From JBHEMK01 sp046262635 (lineage in GTDB: Bacteria > Actinomycetota > Thermoleophilia > Gaiellales > Gaiellaceae), in the NCBI GenBank assembly GCA_046262635.1, contig JBHEMK010000042.1:1-26464 (forward strand): a stretch of DNA of 26,464 nt, in the 5' to 3' direction. Positions 13,666 to 21,316 of the stretch are shown here, piece after piece. Numbering within the stretch: the first letter of the stretch is position 1; the number at the start of each line of letters is the position of its first letter. The notes below the pieces were generated by a model. It worked only from the letters and a program-made list of their open reading frames with translations, searched no databases and was not told the origin of the DNA. The translations under genes were made by a program, and so were the position numbers.

Positions 13666-16251
13666 CTACCGGACCACGAAGGGCAGGCGTCGGGTGCTCG
13701 GCGGACCGCCGTCGGTGGGCCACGCGACGAGTCGGAGGCGGTACCTCCCGGGCCGCAGGACTGCTCCGACCGGGTCCCGGCCGGTCAGGCCGAAGGCGTA
13801 GCGGCCGGGGAGAAGATCGCGCAGCCGCGCCAGTAGGCCGAGGTCGCCGTGGGCGGCGTTGAAAAGCTCGACGTCGAGCCGTGACACCGGGCGCACCTCC
13901 TGCAGGCCGTTGACGCGGACGAGGGCGCCGGCAGCGAACTGAAGCAGCGCCGGCGAGGCGTCCGAGGGCCTGAATGAGGGCGCCGAGAGACGGAGAGCGG
14001 AAAGCAGGCCGACCGAGCGCCGCCCGAACGCGATCGTCCACGGCACACGGATCCGGCCGCCGCCCGCCGTACGGGCCTCGACCACACCTTCCGCAGCCTG
14101 CGCGCCGGCCGGCGCGGAGGCGGTCACAGCTCGAACCGTGATCGTCGCCGAGTGGCCTCTCCCCAGCGTCAGCGCGCGCGGCCGCACGGCGAAGTCGAGC
14201 GCCGTCGCGCCCTCGCGAGTCTGGCGGACCCCGAGCCGGAGGCGCACGGGGCGCGTCGAGACGTTGCGCAGAACGAAGGTTCGCCTCGTTCTCCAGCCCG
14301 TGCCAGTCGAGCGCCCGAGAGCAAGCGTGGCGGGGCGTGCGGCGATCTCGCCGGCCGCGGCGGCGCCGACGTCGACCATCCCGGCCCCCTGGGCGGTCAC
14401 GCCCTCGCCGTCCAGGGGGCTGGCGGTCCCCACGAGCAGGCTCTTGATCACCTCGGCCTCGAGCCCGGGCCGGGCCTGCGCGAGCAGCGCAGCGGCGCCG
14501 GCGGTGGCGGCGGCTGCGGCGCTCGAACCGTTCACGGTGGCAAAGCGCGGTGCCCCCGCGGCCGTCGTGCCGGGGTCCGACGTCGCGAGCGCGACGCCGG
14601 GGGCGACGAGATCGGGCTTGACGCTCCCGTCGAAGGCGAGGCCCGTGGAGGAGAAGGCGGCGATCCGGCCCCGGTCGGGGTTCGGAGCGACGCGCGCGCC
14701 GCCGATCGAGACGGTCGCGGCTGCGCCGCGGCCGAGCCGCCCGACCAGGGCCTGCGCTACGCCAGCGGTCAGCGCCACGACCGGCACCGGCACCTCCTCT
14801 TCCAGTCCGAGCCCACCGGCGGGCAGGCGGGTCCCGTAGAGGAGTACGGCGTCCGCTCCGGCCTGGGCTGCGTGCTCGGCCGCGGGTGCTGGCGAGGAGC
14901 CCCCGGCGACGAGAGCCGCACGGCCGGCGACGAGACTCGAGCCGGTGCGCGTGAAGAAGTCCAGCAGCCGCGGCGCGGCGGCAGCTGAACCGAGGCCGCC
15001 CTGCGGGGTTGCGATCCCGAGCTCGAGCCGCCCCGGCGGGCGGACGGCACCCGCGAGCGGCAGGATCCCGTCGAACAGTACCCGGAGGCCGCTGCGGACG
15101 ACGACTGGGACGCTCTCGGTGCTCGAGCGGGTGTCGACGGCGCCGACGGTGAGGGCCGAGGGCGCCCCGCCCGGCCCGGAGATGCTGCCGTAGCCGGGGC
15201 CGGCGGCGCCATCGTTGCCTGCGGGAGCGACGACGAGGGTGTCGAGCGCGAGCGCACCTGCGGCGGCGCGCGCCTCGGGCCCGTCGGTGAAGGCCGCATA
15301 GGGCTCCGCCAGCGCGATCAGGGCCACTCGCGCGGCATCGTGGGCGTCGCCGTCGTCGTTCGGGTCGACGGCGCGCTCGAGTCCGGCGAGGATCTGATCG
15401 CTCCGGGAGTAGACGGCCCACTTCCCGGCCGCGTCCTGCTGCCAGCCGGCGACGCGGATCGGCAGGATCGATGCGCCCGTCGCCACACCTGCGAGGCCGG
15501 AGGGGCCGCCGGCGCCGACGAGCAGGCCCGCCATCTCCGTCCCGTGCCGCTCAAGCTGCGCCGGCTCGTCGGGTTTGCTGACAGGGAGTGCACCCGGATC
15601 GCCACCGAGGATGTCGATCCCGTCGTCGAGGCGCCCGCGCAGGTACGCCGTCGCCTTGTCCACGCCGGTGTCGAGCAGGGCGACCGTGACGCCGCGCCCG
15701 TCGACGCCGGAGAGGCCGATGTCCGGCCTGTGGCCCCCGCCGGGCGCGAAGTCGGCTCCGGCGAGAACGCCAGTGGCGACGGAGGCCGGGTAGGCGGGGC
15801 GCACCGGGTACACGCCCGCAACATCCTCGTCCCGTTCGAGGAGCGCCACGGCGGCCGGGTCGAGCGGCGCCGAGAAGCCGTTCAGCGTCCTGGTGTAGCT
15901 GTGCTCCGGCCGGATCGCGATTCCCTGCACGGCGAGCCGGGAGATCAGGAGTCGTTGCGAGGCGAGGGCAGCGGCCGACCAGGCCCGTTCCTGCCGATCG
16001 GTCGCCCGGCCGCCGGCCCGGGCGACGCGGTCGGCGAGCGACGGCGACTTCAGCACGACGATCACGCGCTGGCCGACCGCGACGCGCGCCCGCGAGCCGA
16101 CCAGTCCACGCCAGCTCGACGCGGACGAGCCGGTGGTCGGCGTGGCTCCACCCGCGCTCTTTCCGCTGACGGCAACGAGCACCACCGTGACGGCGAGCGC
16201 CAGCAGCGTCAGCGAGACCGCTTGGCCTTCAGAAGGCCGACGCGTAGGCAT
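13666..16251 (-). CDS. Secreted subtilisin-like (S8) serine protease, Vpr-like
   Basis: 861 residues. A signal/anchor helix (SLTLLALAVTVVLVAVSG, 13-30) is followed by an I9-type propeptide region (about 60-155, RVIVVLKSP and YTRTLNGFSAPLDP). The S8 catalytic domain follows: Asp194 in ALLDTGVD, His236 in ERHGTEMAG, oxyanion Asn346 in APAGNDG, Ser577 in VNGSSAA. The last motif replaces the usual GTSMA but keeps the nucleophile. Between Asn and Ser lies an insertion of about 130 residues resembling a PA domain. A 250-residue beta-rich tail follows the catalytic domain. It is predicted to act outside the cell. The ATG overlaps the tsaD end by 23 nt and TACCTT lies 7 nt upstream inside tsaD, so it likely has its own transcript. 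Its substrate is unknown. Confidence 0.92.
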   Translation of the reverse strand: MPTRRPSEGQAVSLTLLALAVTVVLVAVSGKSAGGATPTTGSSASSWRGLVGSRARVAVGQRVIVVLKSPSLADRVARAGGRATDRQERAWSAAALASQRLLISRLAVQGIAIRPEHSYTRTLNGFSAPLDPAAVALLERDEDVAGVYPVRPAYPASVATGVLAGADFAPGGGHRPDIGLSGVDGRGVTVALLDTGVDKATAYLRGRLDDGIDILGGDPGALPVSKPDEPAQLERHGTEMAGLLVGAGGPSGLAGVATGASILPIRVAGWQQDAAGKWAVYSRSDQILAGLERAVDPNDDGDAHDAARVALIALAEPYAAFTDGPEARAAAGALALDTLVVAPAGNDGAAGPGYGSISGPGGAPSALTVGAVDTRSSTESVPVVVRSGLRVLFDGILPLAGAVRPPGRLELGIATPQGGLGSAAAAPRLLDFFTRTGSSLVAGRAALVAGGSSPAPAAEHAAQAGADAVLLYGTRLPAGGLGLEEEVPVPVVALTAGVAQALVGRLGRGAAATVSIGGARVAPNPDRGRIAAFSSTGLAFDGSVKPDLVAPGVALATSDPGTTAAGAPRFATVNGSSAAAAATAGAAALLAQARPGLEAEVIKSLLVGTASPLDGEGVTAQGAGMVDVGAAAAGEIAARPATLALGRSTGTGWRTRRTFVLRNVSTRPVRLRLGVRQTREGATALDFAVRPRALTLGRGHSATITVRAVTASAPAGAQAAEGVVEARTAGGGRIRVPWTIAFGRRSVGLLSALRLSAPSFRPSDASPALLQFAAGALVRVNGLQEVRPVSRLDVELFNAAHGDLGLLARLRDLLPGRYAFGLTGRDPVGAVLRPGRYRLRLVAWPTDGGPPSTRRLPFVVR

Positions 16252-17194
16252 CGAGCGCAAGGTAGCGAGGATAGGGGACGGCCTCGGCGAAGCGGGCGGC
16301 CGAGGCGATCATCGCGGCGTTGTCAGTCGTGTAGGCAAGCGGCGCGAGCTTCGCCTCCGCCAGCGAGCCCCGCAGCTCCGAGTTCGCCGCGACGCCGCCG
16401 ACGACCGCGATCCGCGTCGCCCCGGTGCGCTTCGCGGCCTCCCGCGTCCGCTCGACAAGAGCGCGGACGATTGCGTGCTGATAGCTCGCCGCCAGATCGG
16501 CTCGCCGTTGCTCGAGCTCCCCCTCGGCCAGGCCTCGGACGGCGTAGAGGAGCGAGGTCTTGAGCCCGGAGAAGGAGAAATCGAGGCCCGGAACGCGGGC
16601 GACCGGAAACGCGTACGCAGTCGGGTCGCCCTGGCGGGCCAGCCGGTCGATGGCCGCGCCGCCCGGATAGCCGAGGCCGAGCAGCCGTGCGCCCTTGTCG
16701 AAGGCTTCCCCGGCGGCGTCGTCGAGCGTCGTTCCGAGCAGAGTCTGGTGGCCGTGCCCGCGGACGTCGAGGAGGAGCGTGTGGCCGCCGCTTGCGAGCA
16801 GGCAGAGGAAGGGAGGGTCGACCGGAGCCGGCTCGAGGTAGAGCGAGGCGACGTGGCCGTCCAGGTGGTCGACCGGGACGAGCGGGAGCGCACGCGCCCA
16901 GGCGATCGCCTTGGCCGCCGCCAGCCCGACGAGCAGGGCGCCGATCAGCCCCGGCCCCTGCGTCACCGCCACCCGGTCGACGGCCGTGAGGTCGACGCTC
17001 GCTTCGCGGAGCGCCTGCCGTACGACCGGAGAGACGAGCTCGAGGTGGCGGCGCGAGGCCAGCTCCGGGACGACGCCGCCGAAGCACGTGTGCAGCTCGT
17101 CCTGCGACGCCACGACGCTAGCCCGAACCTGTCCGTCGTCGGTGACAAGCGCGGCCGCGGTCTCGTCGCAGGAGGTCTCAAGCCCCAGGATCAT
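16229..17194 (-). CDS. tsaD: tRNA N6-adenosine threonylcarbamoyltransferase TsaD
   Basis: 321 residues, normal length. It transfers threonylcarbamoyl from its adenylate to A37 of ANN-decoding tRNAs (t6A), together with TsaB and TsaE. The start MILGLETSCDETAAALV is the family hallmark. The metal-binding and active-site segments are HTCFGGVVPELASRRH (residues 35-50) and VDHLDGHVASLYL, where the usual HxEGH reads HLDGH. LASGGHTLLL and LDFSFSGLKT are also present. The start is set by AAGGA about 8 nt before the ATG; a GTG ten codons upstream is less like the family. It is the last gene of tsaE-tsaB-rimI-tsaD, 22 nt after rimI, and its end overlaps the S8 protease start. Confidence 0.97.
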   Translation of the reverse strand: MILGLETSCDETAAALVTDDGQVRASVVASQDELHTCFGGVVPELASRRHLELVSPVVRQALREASVDLTAVDRVAVTQGPGLIGALLVGLAAAKAIAWARALPLVPVDHLDGHVASLYLEPAPVDPPFLCLLASGGHTLLLDVRGHGHQTLLGTTLDDAAGEAFDKGARLLGLGYPGGAAIDRLARQGDPTAYAFPVARVPGLDFSFSGLKTSLLYAVRGLAEGELEQRRADLAASYQHAIVRALVERTREAAKRTGATRIAVVGGVAANSELRGSLAEAKLAPLAYTTDNAAMIASAARFAEAVPYPRYLALDAYASAF

Positions 17195-17216
17195 GTGGCC
17201 ATCCTTCGTGCAGCCG

Positions 17217-17693
17217 CTACTCACGGGCGGAGCGCGAGACCGGGTCCTTCCACATGATCAGGGCATCCTCCCGGTTGTCTGTGTAGTAGCCGCGGCGGAT
17301 CCCTCGTGCCCTGAACTCGAGCCGCTCGTAAAGGCGGATCGCGATCGCGTTCGAGACGCGCACCTCGAGCGTGTACCCGCGCCGCGCGTCGTCGACCGTG
17401 AGCTCGAACAACCGCTCGAGCAGGTTGGACGCGATGCCACGGCCGCGATGATCGGGGTGGACTGCGACGTTCATCACGTGCCAGGCGTCCACGTAGCGGG
17501 ACACGATCAGGTAGCCGACCAGCGTGCCCTCCTCCCCGTCGAGGTCCAAGGCCCCGAGGCAGATCGAGGTCGGCTTCGCCAGCTCGCCCGCGAACATCGA
17601 GCGCGACCACGGCGTCGGGTACGACAGCCGTTCGATCTCCTCGATCGCCTGCAGGTCGCCGAGCCGGAGCTGCCGGAGCTCGATCGTCGTCAT
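17217..17693 (-). CDS. rimI: Ribosomal-protein-alanine N-acetyltransferase RimI
   Basis: 158 residues, GNAT fold. It has the acetyl-CoA pyrophosphate loop HPDHRGRGIASNLL (about 79-92), the preceding strand VMNVAV, and the RimI-type segments YPTPWSRSMFAGEL near the N-terminus and ALIMWKD at the end. RimI acetylates the N-terminal alanine of S18 in E. coli; in actinobacteria the same family often sits between tsaB and tsaD, as it does here, sometimes with broader substrates. Its ATG overlaps the tsaB TGA (ATGA), so it is translationally coupled. The function is clear at family level; the exact target is inferred. Confidence 0.93.
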   Translation of the reverse strand: MTTIELRQLRLGDLQAIEEIERLSYPTPWSRSMFAGELAKPTSICLGALDLDGEEGTLVGYLIVSRYVDAWHVMNVAVHPDHRGRGIASNLLERLFELTVDDARRGYTLEVRVSNAIAIRLYERLEFRARGIRRGYYTDNREDALIMWKDPVSRSARE

Positions 17694-18286
17694 CCGGCGC
17701 TTCTCTGGGCGTCGGGGACACGCAGGTAGAGCGGCTCGAGCTCCTCGACCGGCCGGGGCTCGCCCGCAAGCGCCGCGTGGAAGCGGGCCCGGGGCAAGTG
17801 GCGCTCGTCGGCCTGCGGCGGGATGGCAAAACCTCGGTCCTCGAGGACGTCGCGGTAGCGAACGGCTCCGTCGCCGATGCAGACCGTTCCGCGGGGCAGC
17901 TCCAGCTCGTGAGGCCCGAGCACGTGCGGCTGCCCGTCGCGGAGGACAAAGATCTCCCTGCGCTTCGCGTCGATCACCGGCACGGCCCCGGGAGCACCCG
18001 CCGCCAGCGCGTCGAGCGTGGACACTCCGGCTGCGGGGAGGTCGAGCGCCAGCCCGAGCCCCCGTGCGGTGGCGAGTCCGATCCGGATGCCGGTGAAGCT
18101 CCCGGGGCCGATCCCGACCGCGAGGACATCGAGGTCACGCGCAGAGGCACCGCCCCGGCGCAGGAGCGCGTCCACATCCTCGAGCAGGCTCACGGCACGC
18201 GAAAGCCGCTCGCCGAGCACCTCGCCGTCGTCCAGCAGCGCGCTCGTCGCGATGTCGGTGGCAGTGTCAAAAGCGAGTGTCAGCAC
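17690..18286 (-). CDS. tsaB: tRNA t6A biosynthesis protein TsaB
   Basis: 198 residues from the GTG at 18286. It is an inactive ASKHA-fold partner that scaffolds TsaD. The opening VLTLAFDTATDIATSALL matches the family start, GIGPGSFTGIRIGLATARGL is the central signature, and VIDAKRREIFV lies mid-protein. The GTG is chosen because the fold begins there. An ATG at 18322 would add 12 residues unlike the family and enlarge the overlap with tsaE to 56 nt instead of 20. No Shine-Dalgarno is obvious, which is consistent with coupling to tsaE. Its stop overlaps the rimI start. Confidence 0.93.
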   Translation of the reverse strand: MLTLAFDTATDIATSALLDDGEVLGERLSRAVSLLEDVDALLRRGGASARDLDVLAVGIGPGSFTGIRIGLATARGLGLALDLPAAGVSTLDALAAGAPGAVPVIDAKRREIFVLRDGQPHVLGPHELELPRGTVCIGDGAVRYRDVLEDRGFAIPPQADERHLPRARFHAALAGEPRPVEELEPLYLRVPDAQRSAG

Positions 18287-18692
18287 CGTCGATCGTGACC
18301 AGCCTGTGGCCTGCCTCAGCATGCATCAAACGGACGGTCGCACGCGCCGCGGGCAGCACGCCCTCGCCTGCCTCGGGCCACTCGACGAAGGCGATCGCCC
18401 CATCGAAGTAGGGCTCGAGATCACCCCACTCCGCGGCCGAGACGCCCTGGAAGCGGTAGAGGTCGAGGTGCGAGATTTCGACCTGCGCCCCACGGTAGCG
18501 GTGGCCGATCGTGAACGTCGGGCTCGTCACGGGCCCCGAGACGCCGAGAGCCCGGCAGGCGCCTCGAACGAAGGTCGTCTTGCCGGAGCCGAGCTCGCCG
18601 GAGACGGTCACGACGTCTCCGGGGCGCAGCCGGGCGGCAAGCCGACCCGCAAGCGCCTCGGTCTCCCCGGCCGAGGCCGTCTCCCTCTCCAT
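18267..18692 (-). CDS. tsaE: tRNA t6A biosynthesis ATPase TsaE
   Basis: 141 residues. This P-loop ATPase drives turnover of the TsaB-TsaD complex. The Walker A reads SGELGSGKTTFVRG (31-44), then VTSPTFTIGHRY (switch region) and HLDLYRF, which is diagnostic of TsaE. FVEWPE follows later. The ATG at 18692 is supported by TAGAGT ending 7 nt upstream and by the absence of a Shine-Dalgarno, making it the probable leaderless first gene of the tsaE-tsaB-rimI-tsaD unit. The in-frame TTG one codon earlier is less likely. The gap to the uracil-DNA glycosylase stop is 27 nt. Confidence 0.95.
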   Translation of the reverse strand: MERETASAGETEALAGRLAARLRPGDVVTVSGELGSGKTTFVRGACRALGVSGPVTSPTFTIGHRYRGAQVEISHLDLYRFQGVSAAEWGDLEPYFDGAIAFVEWPEAGEGVLPAARATVRLMHAEAGHRLVTIDGADTRF

Positions 18693-18699
18693 CAACGGA

Positions 18700-18705
18700 A
18701 CTCTA
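18700..18705 (-). promoter_or_regulatory. Candidate leaderless -10 element (tsaE operon)
   Basis: TAGAGT on the minus strand ends 7 nt before the tsaE ATG and lies in the 27-nt gap after the glycosylase gene. The hexamer is identical to the one before APC-UspA copy 2. Confidence 0.4.
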
Positions 18706-18719
18706 AGCTGGCCTCGAGC

Positions 18720-19367
18720 TCAGAAGAGCCCGAGCTGGACCGCGCGCGGCGGAACCGACGCGAGCGCACGCTCCGGCTCCGGCTCTGGCTCCGGCTCCGG
18801 CGCGAGCTCCCGCCCGAGCAGCTCGGGCAGCCGGGCGAAATCCATCTCCAGCACCTTCAGCATCGCCGGCGTGTAGAGCGCAGCGGCCGGATGGTAGAGC
18901 GGGTAGAGCAGCACCTGGCGGCCGCCGAGCGTCGCCTGCTGCTCCTGGCCGTGGACGCGCGTGATCCCCGTCGGGCGGCCCGAGAGCAGCTTGGTGGCGA
19001 AGTTCCCGAGCGTCCCGATCACGACCGGCGCGATCAGCTCGATCTGGCGGAAGAGGTGCGCCTCGCAGGCCTCGATCTCGTCCGGCTGCGGGTCGCGGTT
19101 CCCCGGAGGGCGGCACTTCAGGACATTGGCGACGTAGACGTCGCAGCGCTGGAGGCCGATGCCGGCGAGCAGCTTCTCGAGCAGTTTCCCGGCCTGGCCG
19201 ACGAACGGGAGGCCCTGCTTGTCCTCATGGAAGCCCGGCGCCTCGCCGACGAACATCAGGTCGGCGGCCGGGCTCCCGGCCCCGAAGACCACCTGCGTGC
19301 GGCCTTCGGCGAGCCGGCAGCGGGTGCACCCGGAGACCTCGTCGGCATACGCGAGCAGCGCGGACAT
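18720..19367 (-). CDS. Uracil-DNA glycosylase, family 4 (4Fe-4S), with clamp-motif tail
   Basis: 215 residues. It removes uracil from deaminated DNA. Four cysteines fit the family 4 iron-sulfur site: Cys14 and Cys17 (GCTRCRL), Cys85 (NVLKCRPPGNRDP) and Cys101. The catalytic motif GEAPG is at 41-45 with GLPFVGQAGKLL after it, and the second motif YHPAAALY has His159. After the fold ends (about residue 187) comes a (Glu-Pro)n linker at 189-199, then a C-terminal QLGLF (211-215) that fits the beta-clamp-binding consensus QL[SD]LF. The start at ATG 19367 is chosen because a longer Ala-rich reading runs into the zinc-ribbon gene and TAGACT lies 8 nt before this ATG. Confidence 0.94.
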   Translation of the reverse strand: MSALLAYADEVSGCTRCRLAEGRTQVVFGAGSPAADLMFVGEAPGFHEDKQGLPFVGQAGKLLEKLLAGIGLQRCDVYVANVLKCRPPGNRDPQPDEIEACEAHLFRQIELIAPVVIGTLGNFATKLLSGRPTGITRVHGQEQQATLGGRQVLLYPLYHPAAALYTPAMLKVLEMDFARLPELLGRELAPEPEPEPEPERALASVPPRAVQLGLF

Positions 19368-19375
19368 GGCTCGGG

Positions 19376-19381
19376 AGTCTA
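19376..19381 (-). promoter_or_regulatory. Candidate leaderless -10 element (uracil-DNA glycosylase)
   Basis: TAGACT on the minus strand ends 8 nt before the glycosylase ATG, inside the 31-nt gap after the zinc-ribbon gene. No Shine-Dalgarno lies between. Confidence 0.42.
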
Positions 19382-19398
19382 GGACGCTCGCCGGACGG

Positions 19399-19608
19399 TC
19401 AGTGGCCGCAGCCGCAGCTACCGCCGCAGCACCCGCCGCCCCCACCGCCGAAGCTCGGCTGTGTCGCGGCCCCGTGGGCCGCGAAGACGGAGAACTGCTT
19501 CTTGACCTCGGCTGCGCTGCAGTCCGGGCACTTCACCTGCTGCTCCCCCCGGACGAGTTCCTCGAAGTGCGACTCGCATCGCATGCAGACGTACTCGTAG
19601 ATCGGCAT
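19399..19608 (-). CDS. FmdB-type zinc-ribbon protein
   Basis: 69 residues. MPIYEYVCMRCESHFE is the standard opening of the FmdB regulatory-protein family. Zinc ligands are Cys8/Cys11 and Cys27/Cys30 (VKCPDC), and VKKQFSVFA follows as usual. The tail is a run of six glycines followed by CCGGSCGCGH, a Cys/His-rich end seen in many members and possibly a second metal site. The name comes from a methylotroph amidase regulator, but most members are uncharacterised small cytosolic proteins, so no specific role is claimed. The ATG is supported by TAGCCT 7 nt upstream. Confidence 0.9.
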   Translation of the reverse strand: MPIYEYVCMRCESHFEELVRGEQQVKCPDCSAAEVKKQFSVFAAHGAATQPSFGGGGGGCCGGSCGCGH

Positions 19609-19615
19609 GAGCAAG

Positions 19616-19621
19616 AGGCTA
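19616..19621 (-). promoter_or_regulatory. Candidate leaderless -10 element (zinc-ribbon gene)
   Basis: TAGCCT on the minus strand ends 7 nt before the ATG at 19608. The divergent gap 19609-19862 (254 nt) otherwise shows only GC-rich sequence without a supportable gene. Confidence 0.4.
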
Positions 19622-19814
19622 CCACCGGAGCGGCCGGATCAGCAGGGTGCGGCGCTCAAGCCGCCGGCGCTCGCGCCCGAAGGCGATCCCGTGCTCCCGC
19701 CTTCTGCGCGACGCGCCTCCCGCTTGAGCCCGCCGCGTCTCCGGTGCGGTCGCCGTCGACCCGTTGCGGGCGGACCGTCACCCGGAGCATCTCCGTGAGC
19801 AGGGCCGCCGCCGA

Positions 19815-19820
19815 TACACT
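19815..19820 (+). promoter_or_regulatory. Candidate -10 element for the pantothenate operon
   Basis: TACACT, in the stretch CCGATACACTGG, lies 42 nt before the GTG of the DUF2520 gene. This leaves a leader that carries its Shine-Dalgarno (CTGGAG). No -35 similarity is evident, so support is weak. Confidence 0.28.
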
Positions 19821-19862
19821 GGAGGGCAGCCCGGTATCCCCGAGGGAACTGGAGCGCCCGAG

Positions 19863-20531
19863 GTGTTCAAATCCGTCAGTGTCATCGGCTCCGGCCGGGT
19901 CGGCTCTGCCGTCGCCGCGAGGCTGCTCGAGCGCGGCCTCGATCTCGGCGCGAACGAGCCGGGGCTCGTCCTCCTCTGCGTGCCCGACGGCGCCGTCGCC
20001 GACGTGGCGGCCGCGATCGAGCCGGGCCCGTGGCTCGCGCACGTCAGCGGCGCGACCCCGCTACCGGCGCTCCACCCGCACGAGCGGCGCTTCAGCGTCC
20101 ACCCGCTCCAGACCTTCACGATGACACGCGGCCCCGAGCAGCTCGACGGTGCCTGGGCCGCGGTCACCGGAGAGACCGAGGACGCGCGCGCGCGCGGCAC
20201 CTGGCTCGCGGAGACGCTTGGACTGCGTCCCTTCGGCCTCGCCGACGAGGCGCGGCCGCTCTACCACGCAGGCGCGGCGGTCGCCGCGAACTACCTCGTG
20301 ACGATCCAGCGCGCGGCGTCGCTGCTGCTCGTGGCCGCCGGCGTGCCGCCGGAGGCGCTCGAGCCCTTGATGCGACGCACGATCGAGAACGGCTTCGAGC
20401 TGACCGGGCCGATCGCCCGCGGCGACTGGGCGACCGTCGAGCGCCACCGTCAGGCGATCCGCGCCGCCCGGCCCGAGCTCGAGCATCTCTACGACACTCT
20501 GGCCAGTGCAACGGTGGCGCTCGCGCTGTGA
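19863..20531 (+). CDS. Rossmann/DUF2520 protein, candidate PanG-type ketopantoate reductase
   Basis: 222 residues from GTG 19863, chosen because VSVIGSGRVGSAVAARLLE is the natural first Rossmann motif and TGGAG stands about 8 nt upstream. The N-terminal domain (to about 115) is NAD(P)-binding, with LVLLCVPDGAVADVA and LAHVSGATPLPAL. The C-terminal helical DUF2520 domain has SVHPLQTF, LYHAGAAVAANYLV and TGPIARGDWATVERH. Proteins of this architecture include PanG, described in Francisella as an alternative ketopantoate reductase. The GTGA overlap with panC makes that role attractive here, since panE is the step missing between panB and panC. This is inference; many DUF2520 proteins are uncharacterised. 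Confidence 0.85.
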   Translation: MFKSVSVIGSGRVGSAVAARLLERGLDLGANEPGLVLLCVPDGAVADVAAAIEPGPWLAHVSGATPLPALHPHERRFSVHPLQTFTMTRGPEQLDGAWAAVTGETEDARARGTWLAETLGLRPFGLADEARPLYHAGAAVAANYLVTIQRAASLLLVAAGVPPEALEPLMRRTIENGFELTGPIARGDWATVERHRQAIRAARPELEHLYDTLASATVALAL

Positions 20532-21316
20532 GGGTCGCGCGCTCCGTCACGGAGATCCGGGCGGCGCTCGAGCCGCTTCGGGGCGGCTCCACCCTCGGGC
20601 TCGTGCCGACGATGGGCGCCTTCCACGAGGGCCATCTCTCGCTCTTTCACGCCGCCCGGGCCGAGTGCGACGCGGTCGTCGCCAGCCTCTTCGTGAATCC
20701 GACGCAGTTCGGCGAGGAGGCCGATCTCGAGGCCTATCCGCGCGATGAGGCCCGCGACCTCGCGGAGGCGGAGGCAGCCGGGATCGACTTCCTGTTCGCG
20801 CCGCCGCCGGTCGAGATTTACCCACCGGGGTTCCAGACCTGGGTGGAGGTCGCCGAGGTCTCGCGCGGGCTCGAGGGCGACGCACGGCCGGGGCACTTTC
20901 GGGGCGTGGCCACGGTCTGCCTGAAGCTCTTCCACATCGTCCACCCCCAGCACGTGTACTTCGGGCAGAAGGACGCCCAGCAGGCGGCGCTGATCCGGAC
21001 GCTCGTGCGCGACCTGGAGCTCGAGCTCATCGTGCGCGTCCTGCCGACGGTGCGCGACGCCGACGGGCTCGCACTCTCGTCGCGGAACGCGCGGCTGACC
21101 CCCGAGGAGCGCGAGCGGGCGCTCGTCCTCCCACGCGCGCTCCAAAGCGCGGCATCGTCCGACGATCCGGTCGCAACGGCACGGTCGCTCCTGAACGGCC
21201 TCCAGCCCGACTACGTCGCGGAGCTCGAACTCGGCGGCTCGACGGTTCTCGCCGCAGCGGCCCGGGTCGGCTCGGTTCGCCTGATCGACAACGTCCTCCT
21301 GAAGGGAGATCTGTGA
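20528..21316 (+). CDS. panC: Pantothenate synthetase
   Basis: 262 residues. It joins pantoate and beta-alanine using ATP. The nucleotidyl-transferase HxGH motif is in PTMGAFHEGHLSLF (about 28-41), and SLFVNPTQFG, GHFRGVATVCLKLFHIV, YFGQKDAQQ and DGLALSSRNARL (KMSKS-like region) all match the family. It is about 20 residues shorter than E. coli PanC, mostly in the C-terminal domain, where the end VRLIDNVLL is kept. The GTG start overlaps the previous stop (GTGA), and its own TGA overlaps the panB start, so translation of the three genes is coupled. Confidence 0.97.
   Translation: MRVARSVTEIRAALEPLRGGSTLGLVPTMGAFHEGHLSLFHAARAECDAVVASLFVNPTQFGEEADLEAYPRDEARDLAEAEAAGIDFLFAPPPVEIYPPGFQTWVEVAEVSRGLEGDARPGHFRGVATVCLKLFHIVHPQHVYFGQKDAQQAALIRTLVRDLELELIVRVLPTVRDADGLALSSRNARLTPEERERALVLPRALQSAASSDDPVATARSLLNGLQPDYVAELELGGSTVLAAAARVGSVRLIDNVLLKGDL

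Noticed and set aside
12080..15421. Very long open frame on the minus strand across rex, gdh and the protease
   Set aside because: Its translation is Arg/Ala/Pro-rich with no domain signature and overlaps three well-supported genes in another frame; long stop-free shadows are expected at this GC content.
18771..18800. Tandem CTCCGG-type DNA repeat
   Set aside because: It is simply the coding sequence of the Glu-Pro linker in the glycosylase, not a separate repeat element.
19654..19729. 8-bp inverted repeat GCTCAAGC / GCTTGAGC in the divergent gap before the pantothenate operon
   Set aside because: Arms are 60 nt apart with no conserved spacing or adjoining promoter; a repeat of this size is plausible by chance in 250 nt.
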